Below, piece by piece: positions 49,241 to 61,500 of a DNA stretch of 64,000 bases. This stretch comes from Mytilus edulis. Its lineage: Eukaryota > Mollusca > Bivalvia > Mytilida > Mytilidae. The stretch's first letter is position 1. The number at the start of each line of letters is the position of its first letter. The notes beneath the pieces were generated by a model. That model was not told the DNA's origin. It searched no databases and worked only from the letters and a program-made list of their open reading frames with translations. Made by a program: the position numbers and the translations under genes. The stretch spans positions 29,053,386 to 29,117,385 of the forward strand of contig NC_092348.1 of the NCBI RefSeq assembly GCF_963676685.1, given 5' to 3'.

Positions 49241-52200
49241 TACTTTTAAAATGCGTAAAAAATAAATTTTCAATAAAACATTGTAAGTAACAGGTGGTTA
49301 GTTTCAAGCGAACAACGAATTTAATGTTCAATATTTGTACATAAATATTTTGAACAGGGAAAACGAATTTCCGAACAACATTTCATTCATGGGTTGGCGC
49401 GGGTTCTGAACAGGAAGATGAACCATAACGGTGGGAACCTGTTAGGATCTTTATTTTTACTTGAAAGGCAATATTGACATATAATACCCAATCTCCTCTT
49501 TCTTAAGCACAGAATGTATAAGATATTATTGCATACAATTGTTTGGTTCCCTAGAGAACACATGTAAATGCCCCGATGATTACAAAGGGGGATCACTCCG
49601 AATTGATTATATTTTTCTTCAAATAATGAATTTCTCGAGCTGATTATGCATATTTGACCAAAAAGAAAACGGCAATTAAGAAGGAACTAATAAAGAAGAA
49701 CTTATTTAAAAATGCCAAGAGCAGAGGGAGACCTAATTATAAAAGTTGATCAGCTGATTTAGTGCATCAAGAAATTGATTCATGATTGTCCTTACAGTAG
49801 ATTAATACCAGTTTGGTCTTTCTGTTTTAACAAACATTTCTATACAAGTAAGAGAAGATTTGTGTGTGTACTTTGGAGTGAAAAATGTAAAAAAAGAAAA
49901 TATAAACTTTAATTTCACCGTATCATATGTTCATTCAGTCAGCACTGGATGTACTGAAGTAGATTATGTTAAACTGAGTCTGTACACTCGTTTCAGTAGG
50001 TCTTTTCACCACTGCATACCACCAAACACCCCAACCAATATGTTTTCATTGTTATAAATGTGACCTAAATATAATATTTAAGTTTAGTTCATAAATCATA
50101 TAAAGAGTAAGAGACCAAATATCTACGTCAAACAGAAAAAGGGAGTCTAAATGAACTCTGCAAACCACCACGGATCAGACTACACGAAATAGGGCGGACA
50201 AATCTGGTGACTAATGGATCGGTCTGGTAAAATTTTGTTGAATTCGGGTCCGAATGTCTGGTGTTTTTTTTCATGGATTTTTCTAACATTCTAGCAAAAT
50301 TGCCAAACGATCTCAAATTCATTTTCATTTTTATTATTCATCACAGCGATGTTTATTTTGTTCAACCGATAGCTTTATGCCAAACATCGCCAACCAGTAA
50401 TGTGTAAATCCGGGTAAAAACATATCTGACTGTCAAAAACAACAATGGATGCCATCATTGGCACAACCGGAAATGTAAATAAAACTGGATCAGATTCTGG
50501 GAACGGATAAGGATAATTCCGGCAACTTTCATAACAATATACCCTCTTGTTACATCATTTTGTTTTAATTTGTGCATTTTGGGGAGGAGTAGGGCACAAC
50601 AAAGTCATATGTTTGTTGTTTTTTGTCGGATAATATACAATTAGATGTAAAAAAATTGGTCTGGTAAAATTTCATTAGGTCTGGTAAAGCTAGGATGTTT
50701 ACCAGACCGAATGTCCTGTAAAAATTAAATTCATTCCTGTAGTCTGACGCATAATATTTTAGATAACGTCAAATGATTCTTATGCACAATGTGTTCCAGA
50801 AAAAAAGTAATGAATCTAGAGACGTATTTCTTTATATTGACTATTTTGATTATTGACTTTAACCTACAAATTGATGAAATTATATGGGATTTCATTTATT
50901 TATCGCTTAATTGTATGATTTCACTGTTTTTCTGATTAGTTGGTGTTGTTTTTCGGTGGTGAATAGACCCACCCTTTGTGCGTTGTGGAGCCAGTTCAGC
51001 CTTGGCCGTATCATCCATGTACCACTTTGGCCATGTAATATTATAATAGTAGTTTCAGTAATACTTGCATTCTTTATAAAAATAGATTATTTTGTAGCTA
51101 TTTATTTACCCTTTATAACTTGGTATTTAATATGAAAGGAGTGACTGGTGAAAAAATGTCTATCCAATTCTTGAACCAATGCATGTATATATCATAGACT
51201 TAGTCTTCTGTGCACGATTTTATCATTTTTTAAGCAAAAATATATATTGTATAATCATCAATTATTTTTTTTCTCTCTTTCTGTTGTGAAGAGATAATAT
51301 GGCTGCTAATTAATTGCCCTGTTTTGAAGCTGTAGTTTACCAATTGTCACCTTGTAGTAAACAATCAACAAATAAATGTGGATATTGAGCACTTGTATAA
51401 CATGTACAAGCAGATAATAGTTTACTTTAATAACAGATTCATGCGTATTGCGATCACCAGATTTTTACGAGAAGGTTCACGCTAAGGTAACTTGCATACG
51501 AAAAATATTTTGATGAATTGTTTCCTGAAAACAAGCAATTAAAAAAAAAACGTCTACTAAATGTGGACACATTAAAGAATTTTCTTCAGAAAAAAGTACA
51601 TGTACATAAGTTTTATAAATTATAATGAAAACTATCCATTTAGTTATGAAAAACACATTATGCATAATTTTTTTTTAATTTGAAATTTCATGATACTTAA
51701 AAAAATTTTTTATTACACTTTCTTGGTCATGATGTTTTGTAAAACAATAATGATACTACTTAAACTATGTTTAATATAAAAGTTGCACTTCATGTTCACA
51801 TTTGAATTAAATGTAAAAATATGAATGCCAATGTGACTGTCAACTCTCTAAAAAGGACCAAATAACTGTCATTGAAGTTTAGTTAACATCTATAGGTCAC
51901 TACTGCCGTCAACAATGAGCAAAACCATTACCCATAGTCGGCTATAAAAGGCCTTGAAATGTTGACTGTTTTCTTTCCCCAGTCTCTGAAAGTCTATCAC
52001 ATATAAAGATATATTTACTTAAATATACCTCTTATTTTATTATTCAAAACATTGATTAGAGAAAAAAATATAATGGACTAAAATCACTAAGGCTGAACTA
52101 GTGTATGGTTCAAACAACAAAGGGCTGAATGGGTTCTTGACTGAAACATCTTGAAAGTCTAAATGTTACCCCACTGAAATTCAGATCCATGTCAACACTT

Positions 52201-52330
52201 TGCCAACCTGAACCTTTCATACTTTAGGTATTGTTCATATGCTATTAAGTTGTTATTTTCTTTCAAACTAAATTTAAAAAAGAAATAGATATGTTGATTT
52301 GAAATTATGGTTTTATATTATACTAAAAAG
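49240..52330. other. Intergenic stretch without recognisable gene
   Basis: I find no exon chain on either strand. Positions 50176-50747 have weak inverted ends (CAGACTACACGAA against TTCCTGTAGTCTG) and reiterated GGTCTGGTAAAATTT words, perhaps an old transposon. A fragment at 51830-51965 (TAACATCTATAGGTCACT, CAACAATGAGCAAAACCATT, GGCTATAAAAGGCC) belongs to the repeat at 39003-39381. Confidence 0.5.
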
Positions 52331-52359
52331 CCATCATAAGTGAATAATAGGCCTAAAAT

Positions 52360-52890
52360 TGATCAGATTGGGGTTGATAAAATTGTAAGGGTTCACCGGA
52401 ACCCAGTGTCTCGCCTACTTTTTCTATTAATCGCAGGCTCAACAAAAACAAGGAAAAAAATAATAAAAGTATTCCTCTCAATGGTCCCGTTTTCAAATTG
52501 GTCTAGATCTACATTATGGTCCAAAGGGTCCAAAATTAAACTTAGTTTGATTTTAACAAAAATTGAACCCTTGGGGATCTTAGATATGCTGAATCTTAAA
52601 ATGTACTTAGATTTTTAATTATAGACCCAGTTTTCAAGTTGGTCCAAATCGGGGTCCAAAATTAAACTTTGTTTGATTTCATCAAAAATTGAATAATTGG
52701 GGTTCTTTGATATGCCAAATCTAACTGTGTATGTAGATTCTTAATTTTTGGTCCTGTTTTCAAATTGGTCTACAATAAAGTCCAAAGGGTCCAAAATTAA
52801 ACTAAGTTTGATTTTAACAAAAATTGAATTCTTGGGCTTCTTTGATATGCTGAATCTAAACATGTACTTAGATTTTTGATTATGGACCCA
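52360..52890 (+). repeat. Tandem GGTCCAAAATTAAACTTAGTTTG units
   Basis: About three to four copies of a roughly 130-base unit with TTTTCAAATTGGTCTAC or TTTTCAAGTTGGTCCAAAT, GGGTCCAAAATTAAACTTAG, AACAAAAATTGAA, and TTTGATATGC(T/C)GAATCTAA. The same units reappear at 53530-54075 inside the neighbouring element. Confidence 0.7.
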
Positions 52891-52892
52891 TT

Positions 52893-55800
52893 TTTATACG
52901 ACCGCACATTTATATGGTCGTACATTGCTATCACGTTGGCGTCGTCGTCGTCGTCCGAATACTTTTAGTTTTCGCACTCTAACTTTAGTAAAAGTGAATA
53001 GAAATCAATGAAATTTTAACACATGGTTTTTAACCACAAAAGGAAGGTTGGGATTGATTTTGGGAGTTTTGGTCCCAATATTTTAGGAATTAGGGGCCAA
53101 AAAGGGCCCAAATAAGCATTTTCTTGGTTTTCGCACTATAACTCTAAGTGAATAGAAATCTATGAAATTTTGACACAAGGTTTATGACCACAAAAGGACG
53201 GTTGGGATTGATTTTGGGAGTTTTGGTTCCAACAGTTTAGGAATTAAGGGCCAAAAAAGGGCCCAAATAAGCATTATTCTTGGTTTTCGCACAATAACTT
53301 TAGTATAAGTAAATAGAAATCAATGAAATTAAAACACAAGGTTTATGACCACAAAAGGAAGGTTGGGATTGATAGGGGCCAAAAAGGGGCCCAAATAAGC
53401 ATTATTTTTGGTTTTTGCACCATAACTTAAGTATAAGTAAATAGAAATCTATGAAATTTAAACACAAGGTTTATGACCATAAAAGGAAGGTTTGGTTTGA
53501 TTTTGGGAGTTTTGGTCCCAACAGTTTAGGAATAAGGGGCCCAAAGGGTCCAAAATTGAACTTTGTGTGATTTCATCAAAAATTGAATAATTGGGGTTCT
53601 TTGATATGCCGAATCTAACTATGTATGTATATTCTTAATTTTTGGTCCCGTTTTCAAATTGGTCTACATTAAGGTCCAAATGGTCCAAAATTAAACTTAG
53701 TTTGATTTTAACAAAAATTGAAACTTTGGGGTTCTTTGATATGCTGAATTTAAAAATGTACTTAGATTTTTAATTATTGGCCTAGTTTTCAAGTTGGTCC
53801 AAAATTAAACTTTGTTTGATTTCATCAAAAATTGAATAAATGGGTTCTTTGATATGCCAAATCTAACTGTGTATGTAGATTCTTAATTTTTGGTCCAGTT
53901 TTCAAATGGGTCTACATTAAGGTCCAAAGGGTCCAAAATTAAACTAAGTTTGATTTTAACAAAAATTAAATTCTTGGGCTTATTTGATATGCTTTATCAT
54001 GTTTATCTAAACATGTACTTTGATTTATGATTATGGGCCCAGTTTTCAAGTTGGTCCAAATCAGGATTCCATATCAAGTATTGCACAATAGCAAGAAATA
54101 TCTAATTGCACAATATTGTGCAATAGCAATTAATTTTCAATTGGAGTTATCATTCTTTGTATAGAATAGTAGTTGATAACATATGTTGGAAATTTGCCAG
54201 ACATGACTATGATGTCATTTTCTATTTTTATTTTCCAATAACTTTATGTAAATAACTTCATTGGAAATTTGCCAATATAAAATGTTGCTGATGAAGCTTT
54301 TTTTCCTTATCTTATCTAAAATGTTTTTAGATAATGTATGTTGGACATTTGCCAGACATGACTATGATGTCATTTTCTATTTTTATTTGCCAATAACTTT
54401 ATGTAAATAACATGAATAACTTCATTGGAAATTTGCCAATATTAAATGTTGCTGATGAAGTTTTTTTTATTGTTTTATACAATAAACAATGTATATTCAC
54501 TTTTACTACCAACCAATCTTTACCATTCAGTATTAACAAGCACTTTATTTTACATTTTAATATTTTATGATGTATTTAAAAGAGTAGTTATTGTTGCAAA
54601 CTCCATTAGAAATTTGAATTGATATCAGTTTTGGAAAAAGGGAAACGGGGAGGTGAAAAAAATAGGGGGGGGGGGTTAAATTTTTCTCATTTCAGATTTC
54701 ATAAATAAAAAGAAAATTTCTTCAAACATTTTTTTTAGAGGATTAATATTCAACAGCATAGTGAATTGCTCAAAGGCAAAAAAAATGTTTTAAGTTCATT
54801 AGACCACATTCATTCTGTGTCAGAAACCTATGCTGTGTCGTAGTGTTTCCTACATGTGGTTTTGGCGTGTAATGGCGCCCTGCCGCGATTTCTCGACGCC
54901 CTGCCCTTTTTGGGGAAAAAAATTGGCGCCCTGCCCTAATTTTGTCGAAATTCCTGACGCCATGCCATTATCGTCGTAATTAACAACCGGTACTGAAAGA
55001 CATATTTTATGAATACCGCTCGAGTTATTTCCCTTCAAAACAAAAGTTCACGAAGTCGCCATTTTGTAATCGATTTCGTAATCAGCTGATTAGCAAACTG
55101 CAATAGATTGAATAGTGAATACAGATACTAATCACGGGTCCTGATTGTATCCCCCAAGTCCCAGAAACATCGTTTTGCCTAGAAGATTAATGATAAAACA
55201 TCGATGTGATGCTTAGATAATTTTTTTTTACAGCTGATAGATTTCTAATTTACATAATTTACATTGTTTGCATGGTTGAACAAGCCAATGAACGGCGATC
55301 ATGAGACATTTGTCAAATTGAAAAGTAAAAATTCTTTGCAAACTATTTTCTAAATACAAATGCTTGACTGTACCTTAAATGAAATGAATAAAAATCCAAA
55401 CTAAATTATTAAAAGCAGAATAATCCAGAAAATAAATGAATTCCTTGATCAAATGTTTTCTTTTGTTTAATACAAACATGTCACATGATCATTTTAGGCG
55501 GGAAAAATACTTGGGGAAAACACCTAAGTAACAGACAACTATGTCTGGCTATTTATAGACATTTAAAATAAACAGCTGATATGGTAGTGCCATGAAAGTA
55601 GTAAAACTTGTTGTATCTATATTAATTTAATTTGGAAAAGGGTGTAGAGGGGAAGGGGTTAATTTGTAAAGTTATTTTTTTTTGTAATTTAATAAATTTT
55701 GGTTACTAAAAATGACCCTGGATATCAGGGAATGTGTCAACCTGTTTTTAGGGAAAAAAAGGAGGATTTGTCAATGACAATTGATATGACCAAAGCAATA

Positions 55801-56324
55801 TTTTTATATACATGTATATGACATAGTGCTTTCTTGTTTTTAAAGAACTGATTTTGTTTTTAATTGTGTTTATTGTTTTAAATATTTCATATATATATGT
55901 TTTAAACACTTTTTCTTGTTTAACAATTTGTTTTAATGATTGATTACAGATGTATATGTCCTTTTTATAGTATTAAACTAGTATGTTTTAAATGAATCCA
56001 TTTTATAGAAATTGCCTGTTTATGTTAAGTAAGTGCCCTAAAATTGTTGTCCATCGCGCTTAATGTGCCCTCTGACCTAACAATTACCCTGCCCTTTTTA
56101 AAAGCTGCAGGAAACACTATGTCAACTATTTAATTTTAGATTTAAATAAGTTTGAAGAAGAAATCTTTAATTGATTTGTAAAATCTTGACATTTGTTTTG
56201 TGTAAAAAAAAACATGTAATGTCAAAAATTTGATCACAATCCAAATTCAGAGCTGTATCACGCTTGAATGTTTTGTCCATACTTGCCCCAACTGTTCAGG
56301 GTTAGACCTCTGCGGTCGTATAAA
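52893..56324 (+). mobile_element. 3.4-kb composite element with 14-bp inverted ends TTTATACGACCGCA
   Basis: TTTATACGACCGCA at 52893-52906 is exactly inverted at 56311-56324. Interior modules in order: a GTCGTCGTCGTCGTC run; four GGAAGGTTGGGATTGATTTT units (about 53040-53540); GGTCCAAAATTAAACT units (53530-54075); two 155-bp copies of TTGGAAATTTGCCAGACATG-type sequence (54174-54465); and a segment paralogous to 56587-57050. It is interrupted by the 1.28-kb insertion at 54840-56120. A diverged copy of its 5' part lies at 40018-40455 on the other strand. No transposase frame is visible. Confidence 0.65.
54840..56120. mobile_element. 1.28-kb insertion with TAGTGTTTCCT(A/G)C inverted ends
   Basis: Left end GTAGTGTTTCCTAC and right end GCAGGAAACACTAT are inverted repeats; GTC (or TGTC) occurs directly on both flanks (54837-54839 and 56121-56123). 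The paralogous copy at 56911-56930 reads CTATGCTGTGTCAACTATTT, exactly the uninterrupted target with one GTC, so the insertion boundaries are proven by comparison. Interior has CpG-rich TGGCGCCCTGCCCTAATTTT-type words near the left end and ACCCTGCCCTTTTTAAAAGC near the right. No coding capacity. Confidence 0.85.
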
Positions 56325-56340
56325 GCTACGCCCTGCGGAG

Positions 56341-57050
56341 CACCTGGTTTAAGTTGGTCCAAATCAGGATCCAAAATTATTATATTAAGTATTGTGTAAT
56401 AGCAAGAAATTTTCAATTGCACAGTATTGCTCAATAGTAAGAAATTTTCAGTTGCACAGTATTGAGCAATAGCAGGTATTTTCAATAGCACAGTATTGTG
56501 CAATAGCAAGAAATATCTAATACTGAATAGCAAGAAATTTTCAATTGATTGGAGTTATCTTTCTTTGTCCAGAATAGTAGTTGAATCAATCTTTACCATT
56601 CAGTGATAACAAGCACCTTTTGTTACATTTTAATATTTTATGATGTATTTAAATGAGTAGTTATTGTTGCAAACTCCATTAGTAATTTGAATTTAGATCA
56701 GTTTTGGAATAAGGGAAAGGGGGATGTGAAAAAAAATTGGGGGGGGGGGGGGGGGGGGTTCTATTTTTCTCATTTCAGATTTCATAGACAAAAATAAAAT
56801 TTCCTCCAACATTTTTTTGAGAGGATTAATATTCAACAGCATAGTGAATTGCTCAAAGGCAAAAAACAAATTTTAAGTTTATCAGACCACATTCATTCTG
56901 TGTCAGAAACCTATGCTGTGTCAACTATTTAATCACAATCCAAATTTAGAGCTGAATCCAGCTTGAATGTTGTGTCTATACTTGCCCCAATCGTTAAGGG
57001 TTCAACATTTGCGGTCGGATAAAGCTGCACCCTGCAGAGCATCTGGTTCA
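56341..57050 (+). repeat. Second, truncated copy of the composite repeat
   Basis: Starts at GTTTAAGTTGGTCCAAATCA, has several AATAGCAAGAAATTTTCAATTGCACAGTATTG-like units of about 30-45 bases (56395-56540), then matches 54514-54839 plus 56121-56345, ending GCGGTCGGATAAAGCTGCAC. It differs by a G20 run (56739-56758; 11 G in the other copy at 54665-54675) and a deletion of about 100 bases after CAACTATTTAAT. Supplies the empty site for the 54840-56120 insertion. Confidence 0.75.
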
Positions 57051-57775
57051 TTTTTGTTATCTATCGTATAATTGGTTGTTTTTGTTGATGTTTCAAACCG
57101 GAAGTCTTATAATCTATAACTAAAAGTCAGCCTGATGAGGAAATCAATATCCGGACTCCTTTTTTGTCGTTTTTCTCCAAAAATAACTCAATCTGAATAA
57201 TTGTAAGAATGGATGATAAATGCGACTATGCATGTTACCTATAGAACACAGAGGCATGATGATTAATTTATCTTGGAAGGAAGAGAAGCGTCACACAAAA
57301 TGAGGTCTTCTCGTTTAATAATATAGATAACAAATATAAAGTCAATATCTTTGAGCATGACAAAAAAAAGTGTTGAAGACTCAATAGTTAAAATAAAAGG
57401 GTGAAAAACTGGGAAATAAATAGGTAATTTTGACAGTTTGATCTCGGACAACACCATTCTGTTGTTTCATTGAACTGATTCCTTCTATATTTGAGTATGA
57501 AAGATTTCTCATCATTCTCAGATAAATCAACCAGTTGTCACTTGATCGAAATTGTACAGCTTAACCATGTTAACACAGGAAATTTGATTTTGAAGGCGCT
57601 GTGGTCTGTCCAATACAACAGTGCTGAAATGTGATAGCACTGAATACTGCAGCTCTAAAACAGCCTAGGATTAATATAGGAAGTAAAAACAGTGTTTGTC
57701 AAGTTAATTCTTGTTATACTTTAAACTATTATTGAATGCTTGAATTAATAAAATGTTATTAAATGCTTGAATTAA

Positions 57776-58498
57776 GGTAGCACAATACAAAGATTGTATA
57801 ACTCCAACTCCCAAGTTTTAAAATGCTGTAACTTTCTTAATAATGCTTGAAAACTTATAAAAGTGGAAGTTTTGGATAGCTAACAGATTACTTTTTCAAA
57901 TTAATGCAGTGTTAGTATTATGCAACAATTATGTAACTAATTATAATGTTAACTGTGTCTAAAATATTTTTCATCAAATTTCCACTTTCAAATGAAATTA
58001 GCTTCTGCATATGTATACCTAGAGGGTTGATTTTATTATATGTTGTTCCTATGGTCATTATCTACAAAAGGGTGTCTCCGATTTCAGATAGAATGTATAG
58101 AACAAATTTTACACCTAATTAAACAATATCTTCTTTTATGTGGTTAGGATGTTTACACTAATTAGAGATTTATGAGAGAATGGAATACCATAGAGACAAT
58201 CTGAGACACCCTTTTGAAACCCATGATGTGTTGATTAAGATTTCATTAAAATTTTCTGTATAGTTAAAGAGATGATAGAGCTAAATTCATTCAAGTGAAC
58301 TTACCCAGATTTTGCCAATAATTACATAATAATTGATTACATAATGATTGCATAATAAAAATATTGCATTCATTTAAAAGATTAATCTTTTATCTATCTA
58401 TATATACCTCTTTTATTATTTTCTATGCATTCATAAGAAAGTTACAGCATTTCAAAGGTTAGTGATTGGAAGTAAAAAAATCTTTGTATTGTGCTACC
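57776..58498. mobile_element. 723-bp MITE with GGTAGCACAATAC ends and TTAA duplication
   Basis: GGTAGCACAATACAAAGATT at the left and AATCTTTGTATTGTGCTACC at the right; the inverted match resumes inward (AATGCTGTAACTTTCTTA against TAAGAAAGTTACAGCATT), about 72 bases in all. TTAA lies directly outside both ends (57772-57775, 58499-58502). No coding capacity. Its right end is only 45 bases from the ATG of the MEP-1-like gene, so it forms the 3' part of the preceding intron. Related by terminus to 34240-34902. Confidence 0.82.
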
Positions 58499-58520
58499 TT
58501 AATTCATACCCATTATTATC

Positions 58521-58542
58521 TTTTATAGGATGTAAGACCAAG
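58521..58542 (+). promoter_or_regulatory. Splice acceptor and 5' UTR remnant before the MEP-1-like start
   Basis: TTTTATAG/GATGTAAGACCAAG precedes ATGG. The first ATG after the acceptor (58530) is in another frame and meets TAA-type stops at once (ATG TAA), so translation most plausibly starts at 58543, which has a purine at -3 (AAGATGG). The open frame continues upstream of the acceptor, but only into the transposon end and without an ATG. Confidence 0.6.
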
Positions 58543-61500
58543 ATGGAGGTATCTGAAACTCTGAATGGCAACACAACAGGGGACACCATCATGAAAGATC
58601 CTTCAGCTTTAGAGAAAGACAACTTAAATCAAAATGGCTACACAGATGATAAACTTGCAGAAAAAGTCAATGGAAATTCTGACCTGCATAATAAGAACAC
58701 CTCAAATGACATCAATGCTATGGAGACATCAGAAAATGAAACAAATGAACATGACAATGGGCATGATGGGGATGAAGATCTAAACAAAGAAACAGTAGAC
58801 ACTCAACAGAATGAATTGGAAGTAGAAGACAAACTTAAAGTGGAGGAAGAACTGGACAATTCAACTGCTACATCAAATATTTCTGATATTAGTCCATACG
58901 AAGACAGTGAACAATCAATGGACGTTGATACAAAAGAAGAACATGAAAATAAAGGGGAAAGCAATCATGATGATGATGTTAAGGAGAAAGATGATATCCC
59001 TACATCTTCTGGTAAAGAAGTTGAAACGAATCCAGTTGATGAAATAAAGGAGAAAGATGATATGTCTACATGTTCTGGTCAAGAAGTTGAAACAAAAAAT
59101 GGTGAATTTGAAGATGGGTCTGAAAAGGCAAATTTGGATGAAAAGGAAATTAAAAACGCTGAAGAAATAAACAAAGACCAAACAAACTTGCAAGATTCTG
59201 AATATCGAGTATCAACGGGTGATGAAAAAATGAATGACATGAAAGAAGACCATGAAGATTGTGAGAAAGTAGAAACAGTGCAAGAAAGCACAACTCTAGA
59301 TAAAGATTCGTCTGAAAATGGAGGTCAAGATGAGGATGCAAACAACTTACAAACGAAAAAGATAGAAAATGTGTCTGATGAGCTTAAAATGAATGGAGGG
59401 GAGAAATCTGGTCGAGAAAATGAAAGTCAGTCTAAATCTATTGAAAAGGTCACTGATATAGATGGATCTGAAATTCTTATAACGATTAATGAAGAAATTG
59501 AGGACAGCGAAAGTGAAAATGAAATAAGTGCAAACACAAGCGATAGTAAAAGTAAAGATAAAACTAATGATACAGCAGAAAAAGAGGAAACAAAACAATT
59601 AAAGGATGATTCTAATAAAGACAAAAAAGATTCTAGAGAAATAGTTGTTATCAATGAGAGTCCTGACAAAAATGAAAACGTGGTAGCTAAAGTTTCAAAA
59701 CCTGTGATTTTGCCACAACCGGCACCCATGTTTAAAAGTAAACAAATTTTACAGCCTCCAATAGCTACTGGAGCATCACAAGTTCGATTTCCTGTTTTAC
59801 CAGGATCGTCTATTCAGTATTTTGTGCCATCGAGTATTCAGTCAATGCCAAACACACAACAGAAGTACATAAATGTTGGTGGACAGCAGATTTTAATAAC
59901 TATACCGACATCTAGTATGGGTACAGTTCTAAATTCGTCAATAATTGGAAATGCTGGATCATCAGTTTTAGGAATACAATCTAAACCAAGTCCTCCTATG
60001 ACTATGGGATTTCCACTTCCTAATCATAACAAAAATCCTTTGGATAAAACCATTGATGTTGATATTCCACAAGCTAGTTGGGAACAATTAGAACTTATAA
60101 AATACGAAGTGCTCAGTAGAAAACCAGACAATGCATTTTGGGGTGGTTTAGCGAATGTTAGCAAAAAGGCAGATTTAAGTTCAGCATCTAAACTGCTCTT
60201 TGATTTAGGAAGTGACCTCGTTAAAGAATTAGCATATGAGCAAATCGTTCAGGTTCAAAGGAAAAAAGATGAGGCAGATTTGTTGAATGCTAGTGAGAAG
60301 GAGAGTCTTCAAAGAATGAAGAAAGTAGTTGAGGAGTTGAAAAATAAACTTGAATACCTACATGATATACCAAAGCTAAAATGTAAATGTGGATTTACCA
60401 CTGAATCTAAGAACGTTATGTATTTGCATAAACAGTATCCACATGTGTCATATAATACACCTGACAAATCAGCTCTACTTACCTGTCCTCATTGCAACCA
60501 AAGTTTCCAAGGAAAAATTGCAGAAGACATGTTCAAAGCTCATATTGAGAAGGAACATAACATTGTTGGGAGATCTAACCACAAATCCAACCTCTGGCCT
60601 TGTAATTTATGTACGTTTGAAGGCGCAAATAGAAACACAATAATGAAACATAAGCTCAAGTGTGAGAAAAACTTTAAGGAGCATATAAATCAAGCACCTC
60701 ATCATGTGGACATTAATCTTAGCTTGAAAAATATTTTTTACAAATTTCAAGTACATAATAAAAAACTTCAGTTACAACAGCAAGCTCAACAGGCAAGAAA
60801 AATTGCTCAAATAGATAGACCAGACACTAGAGGAATACCAATTGCAAAACACCAACCAGCCATAATTAAGCCTAAAACAAACCAAGCTCAGGCAAAACCG
60901 CCACCTGTAGTTAATCCAAATCGTCCTATTATGACATCTCATTTTCAAGGACCTACTCCTGCATCAACTGCATATGCAATGCAAAGTGCTGGTACAAGAT
61001 TTGTTACTGCCCCAGTACAGAAACAGCCTCAACCGTTGAAACCAGCATCTGCAAATAAACCCACTGTCAACCAGTTACTGCGAACACAACAAAATGTAAA
61101 TGCAAATACAAGACCTGGATTTGAGGTATGCGAGATATGTGGGGGTTACGTTAAAGACAGAATGTCGCTGAGGATACATTTCTTTTACGCACACAAGATA
61201 GAAATGCCAGCTCATGTTTTCAGTAAACCATTAGCTCCTCTTTTTTGTAATATTTGTAATGAACGTTTTTGGACATCTCAGGGTTTCACAAAACATAAAA
61301 CCAGTGCTAAGCATCTTAACACTGTGAAACAAAATGCATCTGCTACCAACCAATGCTGGATTTGTCATCAGAAGCCAGAAAATTTATATTCTCATCTGCA
61401 TAAATTCCATCGCTTGACAACAGGAGAATGTATGGCATTGAAGCGCTGTATGTTTTGTGGTACATTGTCACAATCTCGTAAAGAATTAGAACTTCATATG

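Noticed and set aside
50176..50747. Possible transposon with CAGACTACA ends
   Set aside because: Inverted ends are short and I cannot find a target duplication, so it is mentioned only within the intergenic entry.
58462..58542. 27-residue N-terminal extension of the MEP-1-like frame
   Set aside because: It starts at GTG, not ATG, overlaps the MITE right end and crosses a splice acceptor.
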